Shown here one piece after another: positions 40,201 through 43,750 of a stretch of DNA of 64,000 nucleotides. A program made the translations under genes and the position numbers. The notes under the pieces were generated by a model. It saw only the letters and a list, made by a program, of their open reading frames with translations. It did not search any database and was not told the DNA's origin. Source of the stretch: Nautilus pompilius (lineage: Eukaryota > Mollusca > Cephalopoda > Nautilida > Nautilidae); NCBI GenBank assembly GCA_018389105.1, contig JACATO010002186.1, positions 1,626,501 through 1,690,500 of the forward strand, written 5' to 3'. Each line of letters starts with the position of its first letter. Position 1 is the first letter of the stretch.

Positions 40201-41795
40201 GCTTTTTTTTTTCTTTCTTCTTTTTAATTGTTCAGGGTTAGATGGACAGATTATTTTGAGAACTGCTACAAAAAAAAAAAATGTAAACCATTCTAAATTT
40301 ATATTTCTACCAAAAATATAATCAATGATTGCTTTAGAAAAGGTATCGTTTTTATCACTGTTAGTGAGTTATAGTATATTGATATACCCTTAGTCATTTG
40401 GAAGAGGATATCTTATTAAGAAATATGAAGAAAATATTTCTAACAACAATCAAACAAAAAACAAAATTATTATTAGTTATTAGGAACACTTACTGGTAGA
40501 GACAGGAATACATTGAAGTAATCCACGAAAAGAGAATCTGTGGCTAAGAAGTCTTCCTGTAAATTTAGAAAGAAAAATTTTTTTTTAACAGTAAAACATA
40601 GAATCAAATAAGTAGTATTTTTCTTTTTTTTGTTTAATTAGACTGGTTTTCAATCCAAGAAAATTATTATTTCAGTATCCTGGATCTTCTGGTCATCTAC
40701 AAAATAAAAGGTTTACTCATAAATTGATAAAAATGTTTTTAAATGTATGTTAACAATGGTATACAGACCCAAACCAGGTGACTAGGACAGGATCATAAAG
40801 AGAATCAATAGGACATCTCTATACAACGTTGCTTCAGTAGTGCAGGTGCACACAGATGTCTAAACAATGGTGCATACAGAGATCACAAAAAGGGATTTGG
40901 GTAAATCTGTGTAAAACTATCAGCAGAAATAAAACAAAACAAAAGTTTTCAATTTTGGACAGAGATTTTGTATACATAGTAGCTACTAAAGTAAATTTAG
41001 CAGCATACAAGATATAACATCTCCGTAACCATTAAAAAGTGACAAACCATGTTTCAACTCAAATAAACATTTAGATTCTACTCTCCAGTTATGCAAGTCA
41101 TTTTTTTTTAAATTTTCGAAGAAAAATGTAAGACTATTTCCTTACCAAGTTATCAAAAGTGATGTCTGGTGGCTCTGAAAAGTATGATAGAAACAAAATA
41201 AAACAAAATAATAAATCAATAAAATTGTGTTGAAATTTAGAAAAACTGCATATCTAGAGAAGGAAGCGAAAATTCAATTATAATTTTTGAAAAACAATGC
41301 ATTGTTAGTTTAAAAAACATGAAAAATATACAATGAAAATCAAAACAAACCATTTTTTTTTTAATTTTTCAGTAAGTTGTATTCAAAATATTTTAAGTCT
41401 TCAACAGTGAAATTGTCAGTCTTACATGTTTCTTTTTATTTTATATAATTCAACCTAAAAACAACTAAACTTTCAAATTTTGAAACTAATCTGTAAATAA
41501 TAAATTCAGATTCATAAACTGATTTCAACATATGAGACCTTCTGCATTGTTTTTAAATACTTGAAAATAAATGATTAAGCAAATTTTTTAGCTGGTTATC
41601 TACACTTTGTTGATTTAAATAGGCAATGCATTAAGTATCTTAGCCTTCAGTTTACACTAAACCTGGAGAATAATTCCTTGTTATTTCTGTGAATAAAGAG
41701 TATAATATTTATTTAAAAATGCTAACTAGTATATCATACAGACACTTACCGACAAAGACATCAAGATTTGTATGTGAAAGACTAGTTTTCACCAT
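1823..41795 (-). CDS. RGS22: RGS22, regulator of G-protein signalling 22 (5' part, 11 coding exons; 3' end outside window)
   Basis: The exons listed below join in phase into 824 codons. The product has a conserved N-terminal region (residues 1-140, with DYFNVFLSLPNF and GIKWIKAKRLPGFL), an acidic and lysine-rich linker, a first RGS domain from about residue 462 (FKKFLAGTVGERHWFFW) to about 560, and a second from about 700 to 824. This order and these motifs match vertebrate RGS22, which is about 1,260 residues long, so roughly the last third lies beyond position 1. RGS proteins bind G-alpha subunits; mammalian RGS22 is testis-enriched and reported to bind G-alpha 12/13/11. Whether these RGS domains speed GTP hydrolysis cannot be judged here. 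The start is the first in-frame ATG in exon 2, since the frame upstream is closed. It is transcribed divergently from EFR3. All junctions have GT/AG signals. Identity is a family match by eye, but the exon-by-exon fit makes it strong. Confidence 0.93.
3569..3640. repeat. (GA)n microsatellite with two TGGGGA interruptions
   Basis: GA repeat interrupted twice by the same ATGGGGAGA block, which suggests an internal duplication of the tract. Confidence 0.9.
7465..7830 (+). mobile_element. MITE, TGGCCAAAAGTTTT family, diverged copy
   Basis: Begins CATGGCCAAAAGTTTT and, near its other end, has AATTTAACACTGGTGTAAAGTT. Both ends and an internal block (AAAAGCAGACATTTA, TGGGTAGAGTCAG) line up with the better-preserved element at 49501-49823. 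No coding capacity. Family assignment beyond 'short element with terminal inverted repeats' is not possible from what I see. Confidence 0.45.
8068..9531 (+). mobile_element. hAT DNA transposon, internally shortened (GTF2IRD2-like transposase)
   Basis: The ends are perfect inverted repeats (CAGTGGTTCTCAACC at 8068; its complement ends at 9531) inside an exact 8-bp target-site duplication, ATGTAGAT (8060-8067 and 9532-9539). That is diagnostic of a hAT insertion. At 1,464 bp it is shorter than autonomous hATs. It keeps the C-terminal half of the transposase but has no BED or other zinc finger. It sits in the sense opposite to the host gene, inside intron 11. Exact duplications and a long open frame suggest a fairly recent insertion. 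Confidence 0.93.
8345..9355 (+). CDS. hAT transposase C-terminal part (336 codons open)
   Basis: The open frame resembles the transposase-derived part of GTF2IRD2 and related hAT proteins: SYHHCIVHQENLIAKSV (the CxxH region), then AVRWLSRAACLKRFYELL, and a C-terminal dimerisation domain with SVFASTCVCEALFSKLVRIK and KYRSRLTDDHV. No convincing ATG starts it. Just upstream, a stretch with a DADGSPSMLG block (the usual first catalytic aspartate region) lies in another frame and is followed by a stop. So the transposase is incomplete and probably inactive, although about 1 kb stays open. It is not a host gene. Confidence 0.85.
   Translation: MRTNCLIAKRGRANSYHHCIVHQENLIAKSVKMVHVTGTAISIVKWIRTSALNHCDFKQFLADIECEHRDVVMFTAVRWLSRAACLKRFYELLPKIRDFVEVKKASFPELDSGKWRADLAFMVDITTHLSELSHILQGKDKLCHEMYSTVLAFIAKLRLWNSQISQGITTHFPSLSSHQKDGLYGQYSRIFSDLTEDFEWRFADIKECLPLIKIFSVPLEVDAAASPDVFQMELLNLQSDQELTAVFKANHLLDFWSRVPEEKYPHLIANAHKYASVFASTCVCEALFSKLVRIKTKYRSRLTDDHVKILLRVASSSITPQFRKLVEGQKQHQILH
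10310..10790 (-). pseudogene. ZMYM1/DUF4371-like hAT transposase remnant
   Basis: Minus-strand pieces STRLKLILEACWSGLLDI, then MCRILDMLASFEKLLQ and SDDISQVIMEMQNNAAFLDT, resemble the middle of zinc-finger MYM-type 1 / DUF4371 hAT proteins (the 'TRW...R' region followed by helical repeats). It is interrupted by stops and a poly(A/T) tract. It stops about 30 bp before the left breakpoint of the inverted duplication. No terminal repeats were found. Confidence 0.45.
10821..11874 (+). repeat. Inverted duplication, arm 1 (copy of the RGS22 exon 5 region)
   Basis: 1,054 bp matching arm 2 (32886-33938) in reverse complement. Identity is very high by eye, roughly a dozen differences, mostly in the last 40 bp and in homopolymers. 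Homology begins at AAGCCTAGCC and ends at CTCCACTT. There are no terminal repeats, poly(A) tail or target duplication at the edges, so it does not look like a transposition or a retrocopy (intron sequence is included). It resembles a segmental copy made during repair or replication. Confidence 0.95.
11372..11602 (+). pseudogene. Inverted copy of RGS22 exon 5 (frame and splice sites kept)
   Basis: 231 bases equal in length to the parent exon. The acceptor (TTTTCAG) and donor (GAG|GTCAGA) are preserved and the frame is open. The only amino-acid change I see is S for P in SLFSMEPPP. It lies antisense to RGS22, so it cannot be spliced into the RGS22 mRNA. There is no promoter or partner exon in view on the plus strand. 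Best read as a recent non-functional exon copy. Confidence 0.9.
12181..12546 (+). repeat. SINE family A, near-full copy with poly(A) tail
   Basis: A tRNA-like head: box A GTGGTTAGTCTACTGGACTGC region, then box B-like CAGTTTGATGCC. A central block follows (CTTCTTCACCAG, CCATGTTGGTTTCCTC, AAAATGAAGAGTT) and the copy ends in about 22 A at 12525-12546. This is the structure of a tRNA-derived SINE. Copies of the same family occur at 915, 20730, 23586, 38025, 39920 and 44490. Confidence 0.8.
12749..13112. mobile_element. hAT-like MITE (364 bp)
   Basis: Imperfect terminal inverted repeats (CAGGGGTTTCCAACC; the other end reads inward CAGGAGTTACCATCC) inside 8-bp flanks CTCTGGTG / TTCTAATG that agree at 5 of 8 positions. 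Length, end sequence and 8-bp spacing fit an old non-autonomous hAT. The open frame across its right end is incidental. Confidence 0.5.
15401..15502 (-). CDS. RGS22: RGS22 exon 11 (RGS domain 2)
   Basis: 102 bases, 34 codons, phase 0 at both ends, residues 726-759. LWINCLNAWKEIWEYLELF aligns with vertebrate LWKNSVYFWFDLQAYHQLF. Flanked by ATTCTTAG and GTAAGT. Confidence 0.9.
15503..15975. other. RGS22 intron 10
   Basis: A+T-rich; nothing recognised. Confidence 0.8.
15976..16201 (-). CDS. RGS22: RGS22 exon 10 (start of RGS domain 2)
   Basis: 226 bases, residues 650-725. It ends KLSGGFFTSFVKQSENK, which aligns with the vertebrate start of the second RGS domain (GFFFTKFCEHSGNK). The acceptor is TATTGTAG and the donor AAG|GTGAAC. 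A (TA)n microsatellite starts about 25 bases upstream of the acceptor, squeezing the polypyrimidine tract. Confidence 0.9.
16202..18588. other. RGS22 intron 9
   Basis: A (TA)n tract at 16225-16254 is followed by a stretch to about 16750 that may be an old transposon (see rejected list). The remainder is A+T-rich without recognisable content. Confidence 0.65.
16225..16254. repeat. (TA)n microsatellite next to the exon 10 acceptor
   Basis: About 15 TA units, about 25 bases upstream of exon 10 in the direction of transcription. Confidence 0.9.
18589..18695 (-). CDS. RGS22: RGS22 exon 9 (inter-domain linker)
   Basis: 107 bases, residues 615-649, encoding KPKSITSSSIFGIRPSY and SLQLPE. It is a poorly conserved linker with RPKS-like resemblance to the vertebrate linker. 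Support comes mainly from clean splice signals (TTTTTAAG and GA|GTAAGT) and from linking the phases of exons 8 and 10. Confidence 0.75.
19141..19203. repeat. (ATA)n / (TAA)n microsatellite
   Basis: About 20 trinucleotide units with one phase slip, directly before the 90-bp tandem repeat. Confidence 0.95.
19243..19506. repeat. Tandem repeat, 90-bp unit, about 2.9 copies
   Basis: The block CCCTGGTAAGAGGTGATGTT recurs at 90-bp spacing (CCTGGTAAGA at 19251, 19341, 19431) and the copies appear identical. Because 90 is a multiple of three, one frame stays open on the minus strand through all copies; this is not taken as coding. Confidence 0.97.
20730..20805 (+). repeat. SINE fragment, family A (central block)
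   Basis: Contains TCTTCACTCTTCTTTACCAG, GGCCATGAGAGTTTCCTCTG and GGTACTCCAG, the conserved central block of the family. Confidence 0.6.
21410..21510 (+). repeat. SINE fragment, family A (3' part, tentative)
   Basis: GTTGGAGTGCCAGGCTCCTG and GCAACCTTCTCTAG resemble the 3' half of the copy at 23586 (GTTGAAAGTACTGGGCCTCT, GCAACGCTTCCTAG). Confidence 0.4.
22678..22861 (-). CDS. RGS22: RGS22 exon 8 (end of RGS domain 1)
   Basis: 184 bases, residues 553-614. It starts WAPQYLLRCLLETNP, closing RGS domain 1, and ends KELEKFPEL|GTAAGA. Phase 2 in and phase 0 out agree with exons 7 and 9. Confidence 0.9.
23586..23958 (+). repeat. SINE family A, near-full copy
   Basis: The clearest tRNA-like head of the family: GGTGGTCTAGTGGTAGACTG (box A region), then TCTGAGTTTGATTCCTG (box B region) about 30 bases on. 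Then the central block with CCATGTGAGTTTCCTGTGGG and CAGTTTCCTCACACATCTG. The 3' part runs up to the target duplication of the adjoining hAT. Confidence 0.8.
23968..26722 (-). mobile_element. hAT DNA transposon, ZBED1/ZBED4-like, decayed
   Basis: The ends match as inverted repeats (CAGGGTTGTAACGGTTA; the other end reads inward TAGGGTTGCAACAGTTA). They lie inside an exact 8-bp duplication, ATAGTAAA (23960-23967 and 26723-26730). At 2,755 bp the size fits an autonomous hAT. The transposase is on the minus strand and is broken by stops and shifts into pieces, of which two long open ones remain. The target duplication is intact although the coding part is decayed. Confidence 0.93.
24463..25508 (-). 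pseudogene. ZBED-type hAT transposase, broken
   Basis: The upstream piece (25508-25260) has AIVTDKATNMKLAIREL, the first catalytic aspartate block of hAT transposases, then SCFSHTLQLAISDGLK with its conserved C and H, and VVTARRLITHF. The downstream piece (24708-24463) has AIPVTTVPSERIFSTAGL and LDPVFIDELLFLNQN, the C-terminal dimerisation domain. The DNA between (24709-25259) still encodes related residues but in shifted frames. The frame opens near 25.5 kb; sequence further upstream is degraded and I cannot show a BED finger. Inactive. Confidence 0.85.
27144..27305 (-). CDS. RGS22: RGS22 exon 7 (RGS domain 1)
   Basis: 162 bases, residues 499-552 with split codons at both ends. It encodes HVAIIKEKYYNSGGIHELS and further on SWTAPRLLEVQNFF, the middle of RGS domain 1. 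It ends in TACTG|GTAAAT, so the W codon is shared with exon 8 (YW|AP, as in vertebrates). No long open frame marks it; it was found by homology and phase. Confidence 0.88.
27306..28805. other. RGS22 intron 6
   Basis: A somewhat less A+T-rich patch at 27650-28030 without recognisable content, and a hairpin at 28281-28340. Nothing else. Confidence 0.7.
28281..28340. repeat. Short inverted repeat (16-bp arms, 28-bp loop)
   Basis: TCAAATGAAACCCAGC and GCCGGGTTTCATTTGA pair at 15 of 16 positions around a 28-base spacer. Confidence 0.85.
28806..29932 (-). CDS. RGS22: RGS22 exon 6 (large; linker and start of RGS domain 1)
   Basis: 1,127 bases, residues 124-498 plus two bases. It opens with ILNRHQGIKWIKAKRLPGFL and YQEYRLAKIVAQ, near-identical in pattern to vertebrate RGS22. 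A long low-conservation linker follows, rich in S, K, E and D, with an acidic run near the end. From residue 462 comes the first helix of RGS domain 1. The acceptor is CATTTCAG and the donor AAAAT|GTAAGT. Confidence 0.95.
30460..32205 (+). mobile_element. LINE fragment, L1/Tx1-type reverse transcriptase 3' part
   Basis: Plus-strand pieces read LACTIHAEEKLIGIS, SRIIHYDDDITIILRN (the ADD-type polymerase motif, here DDD), SIRWAKDRIKILGI and ELIEFLWQGCKHLVNK. They come in the order seen after the catalytic motif in L1/Tx1 ORF2 proteins. It is broken by many stops and shifts and 5' truncated. It ends near AATAAAATTTAGGTG followed by an A-rich tail at 32190, as LINEs do. Old and inactive. Confidence 0.75.
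32256..32493 (+). mobile_element. Mariner/Tc1 MITE with perfect 33-bp terminal repeats
   Basis: The first and last 33 bases are exact reverse complements (outer part CAGGGTGTCCGTAAAGTTAC), flanked by TA on both sides as expected for Tc1/mariner. Between them are about 170 bases that still encode, in one open frame, GITVWAGISSDGIVGPQFF and GTVTGERYLDKLRNVIVPAL, a piece of Tc1/mariner transposase around the middle catalytic aspartate region. It is therefore an internally deleted copy of a full element of that family, not an unrelated hairpin. Confidence 0.93.
32886..33938 (-). repeat. Inverted duplication, arm 2 (parent, includes RGS22 exon 5)
   Basis: 1,053 bp matching arm 1 (10821-11874) in reverse complement. 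It contains exon 5 plus 272 bp of intron 5 and 550 bp of intron 4. It is the parent copy, because it is the one in phase with the gene. Confidence 0.95.
33158..33388 (-). CDS. RGS22: RGS22 exon 5 (parent of the inverted copy)
   Basis: 231 bases, 77 codons, phase 0 at both ends, residues 47-123. It begins NFMDPMYFNQETGAFEIVS, continuing exon 4 as in vertebrate RGS22, and ends TNFTVE. The acceptor is TTTTCAG and the donor GAG|GTCAGA. The exon lies wholly within arm 2 (32886-33938) of the inverted duplication. Orientation and phase show that this copy, not the one near 11.4 kb, belongs to the gene. Confidence 0.93.
34140..34640 (-). mobile_element. LINE fragment, jockey/CR1-type reverse transcriptase
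   Basis: Minus strand encodes NKFSDDTKIW (the FADD-type catalytic motif), a gap with a stop, then NSYYLENTKLRNVVSEKDF and LKFEKQSISATSKANKMGVI. This matches the segment just after the catalytic motif in jockey/CR1 reverse transcriptases (EKDLGV...LKF...KAN). Truncated at both ends. Confidence 0.7.
35470..35690 (+). pseudogene. Tc1-like transposase C-terminal remnant
   Basis: RLMEKDPTNLSAVQL and YFEKLVNRMPRIICSSHF resemble the C-terminus of Tc1-like transposases (...NPTNLxEL..., ...LVxSMPRR...). Stops and a frame change interrupt it. No ends were identified. Confidence 0.4.
36055..37166 (-). mobile_element. Tc1-like element, decayed (ends tentative)
   Basis: The minus strand first has a helix-turn-helix-like part (VGRIIREIKKTGDFSQ; 37079-36774). 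Further down come SWFLEDKAPGHMQRK, the Tc1 'D-x-APxH' catalytic block, and shifted pieces resembling the 'PGNSxDLNxxE' block. The order and about 1.1 kb length fit Tc1. The ends (TA-CAGTGAATAAAATAAAAGT at 36053; AATAAAAGTG near 37160) match only loosely, so boundaries are approximate. Many stops. Confidence 0.6.
38025..38206 (-). repeat. SINE family A copy
   Basis: Reads on the minus strand AGTGCTCAGTGTCCAAGTAG, TTAGGCTACTGAACTGCTAA, then GTCTTCTCACTTCTC, CATGTGGATTTTCCCCAGGC and CAGGTTTCCTTTCACAT, parallel to the copy at 44490. Confidence 0.65.
39920..40158 (-). repeat. SINE family A copy
   Basis: The minus strand begins GGTAGTCCAGTGATAGACTG, has a box B-like GAGTTTGAATCTC, then CTCTTCTTCACCACATGCC, CATGGGTTTCTTATGGG and AAGTTTCCTTCCACATC. 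Confidence 0.7.
40494..40556 (-). CDS. RGS22: RGS22 exon 4
   Basis: 63 bases, 21 codons, phase 0 at both ends, encoding residues 26-46. The stretch FLATDSLFVDYFNVFLSLP is one of the best-conserved RGS22 segments. Flanked by TTTACAG and GTAAGT. Confidence 0.93.
40557..41145. other. RGS22 intron 3
   Basis: Nothing recognised. Confidence 0.8.
41146..41174 (-). CDS. RGS22: RGS22 exon 3, 29-nt microexon
   Basis: Only 29 bases, between TTTTCAG and GTAAGG. With the base left over from exon 2 it encodes EPPDITFDNL, which matches the vertebrate N-terminus (AEPPTIT). It restores phase 0 for exon 4, which supports it despite its size. Confidence 0.85.
41175..41749. other. RGS22 intron 2
   Basis: Nothing recognised; strongly A+T-rich. 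Confidence 0.8.
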
Positions 41796-41896
41796 TGTTA
41801 ACAAAAGTAAAAACACTGGATTATAGAAAGGCGTCTGGATTCTTCTCTCTCAAAATTCTCTTCTGAAGCTTTGCAAAATTTGGCATTCATAAAAGT
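41750..41896 (-). CDS. RGS22: RGS22 exon 2 (start codon at 41795-41793)
   Basis: The acceptor TTGTTATAG|ACTTTT and donor GTCG|GTAAGT are clear. Coding starts at MVKTSLSHTNLDVFV and ends one base into a codon. The main frame is closed by a stop upstream, so this ATG is the likely start. The first residues are not conserved with vertebrates; the match begins at the exon 3 junction (VEPPDIT). Confidence 0.8.
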
Positions 41897-42456
41897 CTAT
41901 AACAAATGAAAAAAATACATTTAAATATATATTCAAAAAATTAATTAATTTCTTTTTTTAAATGTACAGGCAGTTGTGACAACCAACAACAATGCAATGA
42001 AGGTCGCTTTGATGATAGAAAGTCCTTGTGCGATTAAAGTTCCAACATAAATTTATTAAAAATAAATGTCGTGTCATGTATGCATTTTCTGTCAGCCATA
42101 TACTAATATACAGGTATTATAGATATGATACCAAAAACATTAAGATATCACCCCCTCCCTTAATGTAACTTGCCAGTTGCCAGGCTTCATCTTCTAGACG
42201 CCCCTAGTATACGCATTTAAAAAAAAATAATGTTTAAATATGATATATAGTGTTTCACTGGTGAATCCACATCGATGCCGGTGTATATATTTTCGCCAGT
42301 TTTACCCAACTCTCTCACGGAAATCAACGAGTAGAGAAAATAAATCTTTAAAGGGCATTAAAAAGTAGGGGATGGGGAGAGGGGGAGAACACACACACAC
42401 GTTGACATAGCGCACAGTATATTAATACAGCTGTGATATTGTTACATACAACTTAC
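41897..42456. other. RGS22 intron 1
   Basis: No element recognised; short (AC)n tract near 42390. Confidence 0.6.
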
Positions 42457-42560
42457 CTTTGTTGCTCATAAAGGTGAGCAAAGATGATTACTGGAAGGGC
42501 TTTAATGTAGGGGGAAATGACTGATAAACAGGGTAAGCCTTATCCATCAGGCCAGCTTTT
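42457..42560 (-). other. RGS22: RGS22 exon 1, non-coding (5' end approximate)
   Basis: A good donor (AAAG|GTAAGT on the minus strand) lies at 42456/42457, 0.56 kb upstream of exon 2. The end facing the promoter cannot be placed. The exon holds a short upstream ORF starting at 42469 (MSNK) that would continue into exon 2 and stop near 41850, ahead of the main start. The upstream ORF is a reading of the sequence; any effect on translation is inference. Confidence 0.5.
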
Positions 42561-43743
42561 TACAAACAAGGCAGGGATATGCAAAGAGAGAGAGAGATGA
42601 GCTCCTTGTGTACGTTAATCAGACTGTTTATCGCGTCAGACAGACCTTTTACAGGTGTGCACCTGGAATCAAGTCATTGTCTGCGTGGCTCAGGTAACGA
42701 TGAAGTGGAAGACCGCTGCTGCTGCTGCCCACCGCCGCCATGACACTACCATGAGCGTCTTCGGGCGGAACCCGGGAACCTGGCATCGGCCAAATCAAGC
42801 TACCATAAAGAAATTAATCAATTTAAAACAACAGAAAGACTCTGCTTATCCTGAAGACTTTTTATTCAAAGAGAAAATACCTGAGTTATAGCAGCACTTT
42901 CTCTGTATTCGTGCGGTTGGTGGTGGTGGTGTCACAGGAGGACACAGGTCGTCTATAGGTCGGTGGCCAGGTAAATCTGCTTTCTTGGTAACTCAGGTGA
43001 CCAAAAAAAAAAGGAAGGGGGGTGGGGAAAGGTTAGCAGGTTTACCTGTTACTGGACCGGTAGAGCTGTGGCTGTGATTTGGGGGGGGGCCGCCGTACAT
43101 GAGAATAAGCTGGGGCCCCTACCGGAGTCTGGTAACATTACTACTATTATTATTATTATTATTATCAATCTATTTACCCACTGATTTGTGTGTTCGCGTG
43201 TTGTTGTTTTTTGTACAAAATACATCTGAACTTTTTTCTAAAGTGAGATCCGAATGTATAAACTACAAGCAGCTCTGACCAGTTGGTACACATACGAAAA
43301 GCCTGTTATCGTAGATATATATATATATATGTATATATTTCCATGGCAACCGTCAATCGTGTTTACAAAGGAAAAAGCGCCTTTAATCCACCTTGAAATT
43401 TCCTCTCCTCAACGCAGGTGAGCTTTTGAAAGATAATACCTGCTTTTTCAGCCTTTCGTCTCCGTAGAAAGTCTTGTCCCGGTGCCGATACAATTCCTCA
43501 GAACTTGAAACCTTGCTGCCGCCTCGAAACTGTACGCGGTATCGGAGGGGAGGCCACTCTCGCGTCTTCATTACGACGCCAGGGGGGGATATATATTTTA
43601 AAAATGGCTTCCCGGCATCGACAGTTTACGTTTTTCGGTCAAAAATGGAGAAATCTTTTGCTTCTCAGACCTGGGCTGCCTTCTGACGATGCTGAATGTT
43701 AACGGGGGGGAATTTCCTAATAGAATAATTCACCGGGTTTCCG
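42560..43743. promoter_or_regulatory. Divergent RGS22/EFR3 promoter region
   Basis: Base composition changes sharply here: from about 42.65 kb to 44.1 kb the DNA is richer in C+G and holds many CG dinucleotides, which are scarce elsewhere in the window. RGS22 reads left and EFR3 reads right from it, their start codons being about 1.95 kb apart. It also contains runs of GCTGCTGCT/CCGCC, a GGGGGGG run near 43081, an (ATT)n tract at 43141-43163 and an (AT)n tract near 43315. No TATA box or start site can be fixed. A shared regulatory region is inference from layout and composition. Confidence 0.6.
42655..42891 (+). other. Unassigned open frame in the intergenic region (78 codons)
   Basis: Open from ATG to TAG, in CpG-rich DNA. 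A later in-frame ATG at 42750 would give a 46-residue product beginning MSVFGRNPGTWHRPNQATI and ending DFLFKEKIPEL. I do not recognise it. It could be a small gene, the first exon of a transcript, or chance in GC-rich promoter DNA; the last is most likely. Confidence 0.2.
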
Positions 43744-43750
43744 ATGTCGG
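43744..43750 (+). CDS. EFR3: EFR3 exon 1 (7 coding bases: M, S and first base of G)
   Basis: The sequence CCGATGTCGG|GTGAGT gives M-S-G split over the intron, and exon 2 needs exactly one base upstream. The joined start MSGSCFCC fits the short N-terminus of EFR3 (MPTRVCCCC in human). The 5' untranslated part begins somewhere left of here. Another donor, CTCAAG|GTGAGT near 44015, is a possible alternative first exon but offers no fitting start. Confidence 0.75.

Larger units (their letters stand above)
33389..40493. other. RGS22 intron 4 (7.1 kb)
   Basis: Holds the rest of arm 2, a LINE fragment, Tc1-like remnants and two SINE copies. An exon-like open stretch at 37515-37690 (plus) has no recognisable product. 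A homopolymer T run lies at about 37431-37448. Elsewhere A+T-rich, with (TTG/ATT)n tracts around 38575-38642. Confidence 0.7.
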
